Below, piece after piece: positions 37,142-46,916 of a DNA stretch of 64,000 nt. The notes below the pieces were generated by a model. It saw nothing but the letters and a program-made list of their open reading frames with translations. It was not told where the DNA came from and did no database searches. Position numbers and translations under genes: made by a program. Positions within the stretch are counted from its first letter, which is position 1. Each line of letters opens with the position of its first letter. The DNA lies in the NCBI GenBank assembly GCA_947179155.2, contig OX359273.1, forward strand, positions 17,802,875-17,866,874, written 5' to 3'. Origin of the DNA: Hedera helix (lineage: Eukaryota; Streptophyta; Magnoliopsida; Apiales; Araliaceae).

Positions 37142-37325
37142 TTCACAATAAGGGTAAGCTCCCTTAGCGATTAGTCGATTTTCCAGATAATATAGATTTC
37201 AACATTTAATTGTAAAAGAACCTTTCAGTAAATAGTTACCATACAATTCAATCCTTCTACCATACAATGTCCCAATCAAATATAAGACACGGAATTTCTG
37301 TCAAGTCTTATTTATTTGATTATAT

Positions 37326-38317
37326 CACTACTAGAGAAATAAGAATACGTGACGAAATTTTGTGACAGTTTTTAAAAACAATCACAAAATATAGTAATTT
37401 GTGATGGATTTTGTGAGCAATCATAAAATAATAGTATATATGATGGCTCTTAGTGATAGCTAATTTTGCCATTAATATATTATAATTGTGATGGTCATGT
37501 CAATCACCAAAATTTTCTCGCAAAATAAAATTTCTGTTTATGACGCATTAAGTCATCACTTATTGATATACGCTTTTCGTGATTGCATTTAAGCCATTAC
37601 CAATATTTTAATGAAAGAAATAATCAAAACAATATTTTATGACGGCCATGACAATTATTAAAAAAGATAATTTTTTGTGACGAAGTTTATTTGCAATTAC
37701 AAAAAGAAGGTATTGTGTGATGGAATTTCCAAGCAGTCACAAAACAATAAAATACATGATGGCTCTCATCGATGACTAATTTTTCCATAATTATAGAGTA
37801 TTTGTGACTGCCATTGCAATCACCAAATCTTATGTGAAACTAATTTTGTTTAGTAAGCCAACTCACATATGTTTCATTTTATATATTTTTTTAAAATTAT
37901 AACCATGATCTGGGCTTTGGTGTAGTGGTAATACTCGTTATTTAGTTTGGAAATGAGGTAAGGTTTCGAATCCTACAAGTATCATTTGATACACTTAATA
38001 TATATAGTGAAATAAATTGTCCGTAAAAAGAGATTCACGTTCTTACTTTTGATTCCTAAAGTCATGTGTGTTTTTTTGTGATGGCTTTGACAATCACAAT
38101 AGATCAATAGATTACTTGTTAATGTGATTGTATTAATCATCACAAAAACACTAAGTGTTTGTGTGATTGTCAAAACCGTCATAAAAGGCTTTCTTGATGA
38201 GGGTATACAAGACGGCCTCCGTAACGTCTAAAGTCATCACAAAAACTTTTTGTGATGAGTTTTTGAATTTATGTGATGGATTTGAGCCATCACAAAAGGT
38301 CTTTTTTTTTTGTAGTG
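37326..38317. mobile_element. Non-autonomous CACTA transposon (992 bp)
   Basis: Begins CACTACTAGAGAAAT and ends in T-rich sequence plus GTAGTG, giving CACTAC inverted ends. It is flanked by a 3-bp duplication TAT (37323-37325 and 38318-38320), as expected for CACTA elements. The left copia LTR shows the empty site at about 22752-22760 (ATTATATGCATTT). Subterminal regions are packed with TTTTGTGATGG-like and ATCACAAAA-like motifs in both orientations, the usual transposase-binding repeats of CACTA termini. No transposase ORF, so it depends on another copy. A tRNA-like segment sits inside (37905-38000). Confidence 0.93.
37905..38000 (+). repeat. tRNA-like (SINE-type) pol III promoter segment
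   Basis: TGGTGTAGTGGTA at 37918-37930 fits a tRNA/SINE A box and GGTTTCGAATCC at 37962-37973 fits a B box with one extra T. Their ~32-bp separation is canonical. It lies in the middle of the CACTA element. It may be a SINE that inserted, or a tRNA-derived piece captured by the transposon. No complete cloverleaf can be drawn, so it is not called a tRNA gene. Confidence 0.6.
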
Positions 38318-39084
38318 TATGCATTTCAATTCACAAATACGCAACTCTAGTTAATGTAAATTAGAAACTCTGGGGGTCTTATAGCTTTGAAGTCTTTAAA
38401 GGTAGAAATTCTGGTAGATACTGGTTGATCACCCATAGGGTTCTATAATCTCATAACTTACTTTGGAAGGAGAAGAAGAAGAACACACAAGTCTAAGAGG
38501 TTCAAAAGTGCTCAAACTTTTTCTTAGTTCATTTTTGTTGTCTATATATGTTTACTATGGTCAAAAATATATTTTTAACCAATCAAAAGTTATTTTGATG
38601 ATCTAAAAGTCAAAAACTATGATATATTAGTAGATTCGTGATTTGATATGTTTAAATACATGTTTTGGTATATGTGTTATGCAAATAAATGGAAGAAAAG
38701 TTCATATAATGTTTTACAGATAAACCCAAGGTAGCTAAGTGCTATTTATTGTTGTAATTTGAAATGTACAAGTTAGATAGGTGATTTATATGGCTAGAAA
38801 GTTGTATGCATGAGTTTTGAAGGCAACACAACTTGAGTCTCTAAAAAATATGGAAAAACAAAGAAGTTATGGCTCTTACCACAAAACATGTCGGTTTTGA
38901 AACCCTAGGTGGTTCGATCTTAAATTTCATGTCAAAACGTTTTCAAAAATATGATCGAACCATGAAATGTTGCAAAACAAAAAGTTACGAAGATGTCAAC
39001 ACTGATTTTGTGTCATTTGGATGTGTAGATTTCATTTGATGCAAGTTAGAATCAAAAGTGTCATTTAGAGCATTTTGCTACTGC

Positions 39085-39145
39085 AGTACGGCGTCAGGGC
39101 GCAGTGTGTAGTTCAACACAGTACGCCGGGGCGCCGGGCCTTTTT
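39085..39145. repeat. GC-rich island in LTR E
   Basis: Two GC motifs, GTACGGCGTCAGGGCGCAGTG and a following TACGCCGGGGCGCCGGG, in AT-rich LTR sequence. It is at the same relative place as 13201-13260 in LTR C and just before a GATCGGGTCGGGTC tract. Confidence 0.8.
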
Positions 39146-39289
39146 CAGAAATTTGAATTAATTCCGGATCGGGTCGGGTCAAAAAATGAAAAAGAATTTA
39201 AAAATTATATTATTATTTTTGGAATCAATAAATGTAATTTAAACATTATGGAAAGTTAATTTAATATGTGAAAGAGGAAAAGTATTATT

Positions 39290-39770
39290 AAAGGATTAAT
39301 AGTATAATTAAATTCATTAAATATTATTAAATGAATAAAACATTATTAAAGGATTAATAATATTAAGTAAATGAATAAAATATTATATTATTAAATAATT
39401 AATAATATTAAAAAATGAATAAAATATTATTAAATGATTAATAATGTTAAAAAATGGATAAAATATTATTAAATGATTAATAATATTAAAAAATGAATTA
39501 AATATTATTAAATGATTAATAATATTAGAAAATAAATTAAATCTTATTAAATGATTAATAATATTAGAACATGAATTAAATATTATTAAATGATTAATAA
39601 TATTAAGGAATAAATAAAATATTATTAAATACTTAATAATATTATGTATTAAAATATTATTAAATAATTAATAATATTAAAAGGATAATAATGTATTATT
39701 AAATTGTTAATAATATTAAATAAGAGTTTAAACTATATTAATAATTAATATAAGTTTTATGTGATTAAAA
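39290..39770. repeat. AT hairpin minisatellite in LTR E
   Basis: About ten units with arms AATATTATTAA and TTAATAATATT and loop ATGA, linked by AAAAAATGAATA-like spacers; the unit is 37-38 bp. Same type as 13480-14025 but with a different linker. Confidence 0.88.
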
Positions 39771-40227
39771 TATTATCAAAAAATTGATAATATCTCTTAA
39801 GGGTTTACTGTAATGACCAAGAAAATTTCGAACCTAAATTTTTTTTTTAGGTATTTTTATTCATGAGAAAATATGATGAATGATGTATGTGTGTATGAAT
39901 TATATGATGAGAGGTAGTAAGTGAGATAGTTAAAAAAAAAATTAATTAGCTAAAGAAGAAAAAAGAATGCAAGAGAAGCTTATGTGCTGAGATCACAAAG
40001 CTTGAATGTTGACCTTGAATGACAAATAAAAAGATTTATAATGAACAAGTTAATTACTTATATGAATAATGAGAAAGAAGAAGTAAGTGAGTTATTTAAG
40101 ATAACTCAATGTGGGAATAATTATATGTGTATGGGTAACGATATTATAAACTCAATTTGATGATAAGAGTTAGTCAATGTATTAAATTTAATCAAGTCGA
40201 AGTACTTGTATTAATGTGTATTAAAAT

Positions 40228-40315
40228 CAACACTACCGCCGCAGCGGTAGGTTTCACCGCCACAGCGGTGAAACTCTCTGGAATGTGAAAATTAGAACTA
40301 CCGCCGCAGCGGTGG
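40228..40315. repeat. GC-rich palindromes in solo LTR E1
   Basis: Three inverted-repeat motifs: CTACCGCCGCAGCGGTAG, then CACCGCCACAGCGGTG with a longer stem (TTTCACCGC/GCGGTGAAA), then CTACCGCCGCAGCGGTGG. Each can fold on itself. Confidence 0.9.
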
Positions 40316-41098
40316 TACAGACTGTTTGAAAATTAATAGTTTATTGAATCAAATCGAAGTACTAGTATGAATGAGCATTAGGGTTTTAATAAAATAAACC
40401 CAAGATATATTAAGTGTTAGTGATTTAATAGACTAACCCAATTAAGTAGTCCAATGGACTTATAAATAGCAAGTCTAATTGGATTATGTAATTAAGCTAA
40501 TGTGTTTATTTAATAAACCCAATGAAGTAGCCTTATAGGATTTAACTAGTTAACAATATATGAAAATATGGCGAGTCTAAATAATTTTAAACTAGCCCAA
40601 TACTTGTTTATATTTCAAGTATCATAGTTGGTCAATTGATCTAATTGTTGGGAGCCCAAGTGTGATGACTTAAATGAATTAATATAGTAGCCAAAATGAA
40701 TTAAATTGTTGAACCCAAACAATGGTAATTCAAAGTCTAATTGGAATTAATTTCAATGTCCAAAGTGGAGCCCAATGTGCATGTATAGGTAAATATGTAT
40801 ACATATATTGGTGTATATATATATGGATGCTTATATAATGATATAGGACATAAAAAATAAAGTTAAATTGGTATAATTATAGAGCAATCCCGAATTTTGG
40901 GGCCCACATGGATGTGAAGCTTGTTTGTTAGTGAATTTTGAATGCAAAGTTGCTCAACAACTCCCCACCAACCTTAGTCTTTCATATGGTCATTCAAAAT
41001 GTCACTCAAATGGTCATTTAAAGCATAGTAAGCAAGATTAGCCTCTAATTGACCAATGCTAGTTGATTAGTGGATGTTGATGAAGATTAAGGGAGTGC

Positions 41099-41106
41099 TA
41101 TATATA
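41099..41106 (+). promoter_or_regulatory. Probable TATA box in solo LTR E1
   Basis: TATATATA in GTGCTATATATAGAGTGG, at the position corresponding to the TATA box of LTR C (before the block with AAGAGAGAAAAGAGAG). Confidence 0.5.
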
Positions 41107-42059
41107 GAGTGGTGCACTAATGGTTTGTGTTGGTTGGTCATTTATCTAGCATCACAAGAGAGAAAAGAGAGAGCTTGCTAGAGAAAAGTAAGAGAAATCT
41201 TGTGAGTTTGAGAATCCACCAAGAAAATTGCTAAAGGATAGTCAAGGTGGAGTCACTAGTGAAGTTCATAGCCAAAAGGAAGAGAGCATTCAAGTCCAAG
41301 AGGTTCAAAAGTGCTCTAACTCTTCTTAAGTTCATTTTTATAGTCTATATATGTTTTAAACATTTAAAATATGTTTTTAACCGATCAAAACTGGTTTTGA
41401 TGGTCTAGAAGTCTTAAACTATGTTATATATGTATATTCATGATTTGATACGTTTAGATAATGTATTGGTATGTGTGTTACGCAAATATATGGAGGAAAA
41501 ATCCATATAGTGATTTACTGATAAAACCCTAGATGGTTCGATCATAAATTTTTTATCAAAACGTTTTCAAAATATGATCGAACCATGAAATGTTATAAAA
41601 CAAAAAAGTTAGGAAGACAACAACACTGAGTTGGTGTCATATGGATGTGTAGATGTTATTTTGTTCAAGTTTGAATCAATAAAACTAAGGATTTGTGAAG
41701 TTAAATTTCACTTTATCCTTGTGAACAATTTTTAGTCTAGTTACGTTTGGAATTTGGATTTATGGTCTAAAGAGAAGTTGTAGAGGGAAAAATTCTGATG
41801 AGAATGGACTCAAGAATCACCCCAAAATATTGTAAAATAAAGAAGTTATGGCAGTTTAGTAAAAGAGGGTCGGGTCGATCCGGGTCGGTTCGGGTCGATC
41901 CATGTTGAGTTTTTTTTAGAAATTTAAGTTGAAATAAGTGTAAAATGAATGTGTTTGTATAATAAACTAATATATTTAGAGTTATGAGTGACCAATTAGT
42001 AGTTAAATGTTTACAAAAAAGATTAAGGTTAACATAATTAAAAAGTTAACTATTTGTAT

Positions 42060-42990
42060 GGTTGGAAGATTATTAAAATATTGTTAAATGATTAATAATA
42101 TTAGTAGGTAACTAAAAGGTTATTAAATGAGTAATAACATTAGTAAATGAGAAAAATGTGATTAAATAATTAATGACATTAGTAAATAATTAAAATATTA
42201 TTAAATGATTAATAACATTAATAAGCGATTAAAATATTATTAAATGGTTAATAATATTAATAAATAATTAAAATATTATTAAATAATTAATAATATTAAT
42301 AAGTGATTAAAATATTATTAAATGGTTAATAATATTAATAAATAATTAAAATATTATTAAATAGTTAATAATATTAATAAATGATTAAATATTATTAAAT
42401 GGTTAATAATATTAATAAATAATTAAAATATTATTAAATGATTAATAATATTAGTAAAAGATTAAAATATTATTAAATGGTTAATAATATTAATAAGTGA
42501 TTAAAATATTATTAAATGGTTAATAATATTAATAAATGATTAAAATATTATTAAATGGTTAATAACATTAATAAGTGGTTAAAATATTATTAAATAATTA
42601 ATAAAATTAACAAATGATTAAAATATTATTAAAGGATTAATAATATTATTATGAGGATAAAATATTATTAAATTATTAATAATATTTATAAATTATTAAG
42701 ATATTATGTGATAAATAATATTATTGAAAAGAGTATAAGACATTATTAAAATATTAATAATATTAATATGTGATTGAGATGTTACTAAATGATTGTAATA
42801 TTGATGAGAGAATAAAATATTATTAAAATGATTAATGATATTCGTAAACATTGAAAATATTATTAAATGATTAATAATAATAATTATATAAGGATAATAT
42901 ATTATCAATGATGACACTATTAGGAAATTATTATTATGTTCTTAAATGATATTTATGTGATTAAAATATTATCAAGGGTTGATAATATTA
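42060..42990. repeat. AT hairpin minisatellite in solo LTR E1 (longest array)
   Basis: More than twenty units of about 36-38 bp. Arms AATATTATTAA and TTAATAATATT with loops ATGG, ATGA, ATAA or ATAG, linked by AATAAATAATTAA- or AATAAGTGATTAA-like spacers. Several neighbouring units are identical in pairs (ATAAATAATTAAA next to ATAAGTGATTAAA), suggesting recent two-unit amplification. Confidence 0.9.
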
Positions 42991-45467
42991 TTAAGTGAGT
43001 AAATGTTATGATTAAGTGTTAGATGATTTATGTGTTGTATAATACAGTTATATGATATGCTGACTGGTAGATTAATATTGTTGAATGTTAGGTCATTCAA
43101 AAGAAGTTATTTTAAGTTGAATAGCAGTAGTCAGCGGAACAAGCAAGTTCTCTGAACCTTAACTTGTATTTATTTTGCAAGTTCTCAAACCCTATTCAAA
43201 TTATTATTGAGTAAATTTCATAGACTTGTATTCAATTTAGTCAGAGCTTTAAGTGGTTTAATTATATGAAATTATTCCACATCGATATTATTATTGATAT
43301 TCGCACTTATGTGCATTTTCATGATTGTTCACATTATGAACTATTTAAAGAGAAATATCTATTCTATTTGTTTCGCTAGATATTGCATGTGTTATTATAA
43401 CTGTTCTTATTATGAACTATTTAAAAAGGAGGTTATATGCCAGTTGTTTCAACTAGACCATGTATGTATTAAATTCATAAATCTGAATATTATCGAAGCT
43501 AGTCCAAACCATATTGTTGTGATGCGGAATCTGATGGGAAAAGCTGAAATGAACAAATCATTACAAAAAGATAAAATTACGGTCGGATGGAATAATCCCG
43601 ATCAAAACGAAATTAGATAGTTATAGCGTGCACAATATAAATGTACGATAGGCTGATCACCTAGAGTACCAGAGTACCTATCTTCGGATATTACACCTGA
43701 ATTGATTGTTAATATTCAAAACGAAATTATAGTTTTATGTCTACAGGGTATTGTAAATACTCAAAACGTATGGTCACGGTCTTGAGAACTTTCAGCATGA
43801 AGAAGCAGTATGTTAAATCAATTGAAAGTTGTTATTCAAAGTTGCATGTCTTCACAATTATTGTATATTGTTGAAGTTCCAAGAGTTAATTCTTTTTCAT
43901 TCATTATATATCATTTATTGTTTATTTAAACTTGTTGAGAAAAGTAGTTGTTCACTCTTGCTATATCATGAACTATTTTTCAGTTAAGCCGAGTGATCTA
44001 AGGAGTACAACGCCAAAGAAAAGGTGAACAAGTAGAAGTAATTAGTTCGTATGTTATGTGTAAACCTTTTGTATTATAAGGTAATGATGATGTATTAAGT
44101 TTAGTGGAACCTGGAATTGAAGGTACATTTTGTAATGAATGTATGTATATTTTTCGCGAGTTATTGATGATTTAGTTTATGAATAAATAGTGAGCACCAA
44201 ACCCAAGGTTCGAGGGACTCGGATTTGGGGGCGTCACATTTATAATACCTAAATTATTTAATTATGTGATTAAGTGTAGGAGTATTAAGATATGCAAAGT
44301 TTATTATATTAACCTATATAAGTTACTAATTGAAAGATCAACTTGATAAATTGTTAGGTCTATTCAAAGGATAGTAAATTGAATTGGTTAGTCGTAGACA
44401 ACAAACAAATTAAGTTCTCTGACCCTTAACTTGTATTTATTTTTACAAGTTCTCTAACCCTTAACTTGTATTTATTTTTGCAAGTTTTCTGACCCTTCAC
44501 TTATTTTTATTTTTGCAAGTTCTTTAAACCTATTCAAATTATGATTGAGCAAGTTCTTAGACCTGCATTTATTTTGGCAGAGATTTAAGTGGTTTCATTA
44601 TTTAAAGTTATTCCACATCTGTATTGCTATTGTATTCGCACATAAATGCATTTGCAAGATTTATAGTTCATTAAATCAAGAATTGTTTAAGAATGTCTAA
44701 GCTAATTGTTTCGGCTAGACACTACATGTATAAATTCATCAATTTGAATATTTTAAGAGCTTATCCAAACCATTGGTTGGTGCAAATTCTTACAGTAAAA
44801 CTGAGAACGAACAACCTTATATAAGGGGATTTTTCTGTCGGGAAATCGACCTTTGCGCAAGATGTCTGAATGTTATGCATATACATAGGGTACAAGAGGC
44901 CAATCCCCTCGAGTATCAAACTACTAAGGTGGCAGATCTATATCTGTCTTACCTTTAGCAGTAGTTCATGGTCCTTAAAAATCATTCAGCAGTAAAGATT
45001 TAATTCTTTCTTTTACATTGAAAAATGATTCTTGTTCTTTCACAATTGTTATTTATTGTTGAAACCTTTGATGTTTTTTCCAATTCAATCATGATATATC
45101 TTGTATTATCTGTTCTTAAACTTGCTGAGCAAGTTACTTGCTCACCCTTGCTATATCATGACTTATTTTTAGCTAAGTCTGAATGCTCCAAAAAGAACAA
45201 AGGCAAGGGAAAAACCAAAGATTAGATTAGTTCAATGCATGATAATTAATTACTTTCTATGTAATTACTTTTGTAAATCTTTTGTAATCCCTTAAGATAG
45301 ATTTGATGAAGATTAAGGTTAAGACCTTGGGATGGTATTACCTTTTTGTAAGGAACTGTATGTATTTTCCGTTAGATTAATGAAGACTATGTTTTTAGTT
45401 GTTATTATGATTTGAGATAGTAAGAACCAAACCCAAGGTTCTGAAACCCGGATTTGGGGTCGTCACA

Positions 45468-45484
45468 GGTTGGTATTAGAGCTG
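45468..45484 (+). promoter_or_regulatory. Primer-binding site of element E
   Basis: GGTTGGTATTAGAGCTG directly after the LTR end; one change from the tRNA-Met-type TTGGTATCAGAGC. Confidence 0.88.
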
Positions 45485-45710
45485 TAGGTTATAAACGTTA
45501 GGAATTGCAAAACCTAGGTTATAACCTTAGTACTAAACTCATATTGAGTGCGTTAGGAGATGAACTGGGAAACTTCATCATGTTGTGTATTTATGGAGGA
45601 GGATTGAGAAAATCCATCGAGCCGAGTTATACATGATAAAATATCATTTCATTTTATCAATGAATATATTTTATTACTGTACTGACATGTGTTGTTTAAA
45701 TGATTGTAGG

Positions 45711-46563
45711 ATGTCTGAGATTGGATAGACTAGTCACACTGTTGAGGAGGATTTCATTGATATCCACATGGATACTGCACAGTCACTGGTGGTTGCACTG
45801 ATAAAGGATCCCGAGCATGATCCAGAGGAGGGAGATCGTGAGGAGCAAGTCAGGGGTGGAGTGATGAGGCCATACAGTGAGGATGAGGCCGAGTTTGAGG
45901 AGTCATGACTGAGTATGATGATGGCATGAGCACTATTGTCAGTAACATCATCGATGCACTGACTATGAGGAATGATGAGCTGGAGGAAAGAGTTCAACAC
46001 TTAGAAGAGGAAAATCTGACTCACCAGCATATGGAGAATCAGTATAAGGATGCTACTTATCAGTTCTCTAGCGAAAACACGAAACTTAAGGAGAAGATAG
46101 TAAAGTTGGAGGAGCAGGTGTAGGGGTGTGAGGACTCCGTAGAACACATTGGGTTGTTAACCCATCATATGGTTGATCAGGATGATGAGCTTTAGGCTAA
46201 TTTAGCAGCATCTGAGGCTAGATTATCAGAGGCTGAACTGAAAGTTTAGCAAGTGCAGGAAGAGGAAGACGCCATCAGGGTCCATTGGCAGCAGACGATA
46301 GAGGATAGGATCGAGATGAAGATCTAGAGATATGCAACACATGGGCAGATGATAGAGCTAAAGGAAGAGGTGCGTGAGAAGAGAGTGAAGATCGATAGAC
46401 TCAGTTATGTCTATCGTTCTTCCTTTGGCAGATTTCAGAGCAGGGTGCACTACTACCCAGCTGAGGAGGGTCAGTCCAGGCACACTATTAGTAGGAGCTT
46501 GGTGAGGGCTATAGGGTATGAGAAGTACGATGATACGATTTGTCGAGGGATGCGCAATCAATA
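45711..46563 (+). pseudogene. Pre-gag coiled-coil ORF of chromovirus E
   Basis: Counterpart of 15473-16330. It begins ATG at 45711, right after a pyrimidine-poor GATTGTAG that could be a splice acceptor. TAG follows at codon 6 (45726), a frameshift lies near 45905, and further TAG codons are at 46121, 46193, 46247 and 46325, at the first three of which C keeps CAG (at 46325 C has CAA). The acidic N-terminus, the heptad-rich centre (ELEERVQHLEEEN, KLKEKIVKLEEQV) and the C-terminal RLSYVYRSSFGRFQSRVHYYP block match C, and both end at the same TAG. Preservation of the same domain plan in two diverged copies argues that this ORF is a genuine part of the family. Confidence 0.8.
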
Positions 46564-46916
46564 GTAGTAGTTTATCAATTATGTTGTATATACATAGATG
46601 CAGTAAAAACCCAACTTTTGTTTTGACAGAGGGTTAGTATGTTAAAAATCCCAACTCTAGAAAGATTATGGGATATGTTTATGATTAGATCCAACCTTTT
46701 GTAATCCTTTCAGGGATATAGGCATTTATAGCAGTATGCTTATGATGTAAGGTGTTATGCACTATTATTTTAGCATATGAATATAAATGCAGTTATGTTT
46801 ATGTTTATATGCGTTGAGATGATTACGTATACTTTAGTTAAAATTTCTTAAGCCATAAAATAAAAATGAAAAGATGAAACGAATATAATAACTTAAATTT
46901 TTGTTTATAACAGAAA
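46564..46916 (+). other. Spacer between pre-gag ORF and gag of E
   Basis: Non-coding, homologous to 16331-16679. It ends TTTTTGTTTATAACAG before the gag ATG; the C copy has TTTTTGTTTAGAACAG. Confidence 0.5.

Larger units (their letters stand above)
21718..38368 (-). mobile_element. Degenerate copia element D with three nested insertions
   Basis: Minus-strand Ty1/copia element. Left (3') LTR 21718-23506, polypurine tract 23507-23519, decayed pol and gag to about 27900, long leader, primer-binding site at 34013-34028, right (5') LTR from 34029. Both LTRs begin TGTTGGTTTG on the plus strand, but differ by roughly a quarter of positions by eye, so it is old or a composite. Nested inside are a chromovirus solo LTR (29554-33477), an Ogre/Tat solo LTR (35039-37141) and a CACTA element (37326-38317). 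The outer end of the right LTR was lost in a deletion ending at 38368/38369. Confidence 0.85.
34029..38368 (-). repeat. 5' (right) LTR of copia D, split and truncated
   Basis: LTR pieces 34029-35038, 37142-37325 and 38318-38368 together match 21718-22830 of the left LTR. The gaps are the Ogre/Tat solo LTR and the CACTA element. Homology stops at 38368, so about 675 bp of the outer end (equivalent to 22831-23506) are missing. A (CT)n run lies at 34382-34412 and a minus-strand TATA box at 34501-34508. Confidence 0.87.
39809..44238 (+). mobile_element. Chromovirus-family solo LTR E1 (4430 bp)
   Basis: Starts TGTAATGACCAAG and ends GGGGGCGTCACA. It sits inside the LTR of E, whose homology to LTR C resumes at 44239. 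Flanking pentamers are TTTAC (39804-39808) and TTTAT (44239-44243): a target duplication with one change. No coding region. It holds a GC-rich patch with three CCGCCGCAGCGG-type palindromes (40228-40315), a TATA-like box (TATATATA at 41099-41106) and the longest AT hairpin array of the window (42060-42990). Short open frames inside (42696-42917, 43294-43620) are not genes. Confidence 0.9.
38369..45467 (+). repeat. 5' LTR of chromovirus E, truncated and split
   Basis: Outer part 38369-39808 corresponds to about 12520-14080 of LTR C; inner part 44239-45467 to about 14090-15231. The first ~900 bp of the LTR are missing at the 38368/38369 junction. It ends GGGGTCGTCACA at 45467. A GC-rich island (39085-39145) and AT hairpin array (39290-39770) match those in LTR C. 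The conserved block AGAGGTTCAAAAGTGCT (about 38497) is shared with E1 and, more loosely, C. Confidence 0.88.

Noticed and set aside
37918..37973. Genuine tRNA gene.
   Set aside because: Only the A- and B-box regions are tRNA-like; the B box has an extra T and no acceptor stem or anticodon arm could be found.
42060..42990. CRISPR-like spacing of repeated units.
   Set aside because: The repeats are simple AT hairpins with related linkers inside a plant LTR; there are no unique spacers and no cas genes.
43294..43620. 108-codon open frame in solo LTR E1.
   Set aside because: It lies in the conserved 3' part of the LTR; the corresponding regions of LTRs C, D1 and E are not open in this frame.
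21190..45467. C and E as one tandem array sharing a single LTR (21190-21717 continued at 38369).
   Set aside because: The two LTRs of C are about 96% alike, but 38369-39808 is only about 75-80% like LTR C by eye, so it belongs to another, older element.
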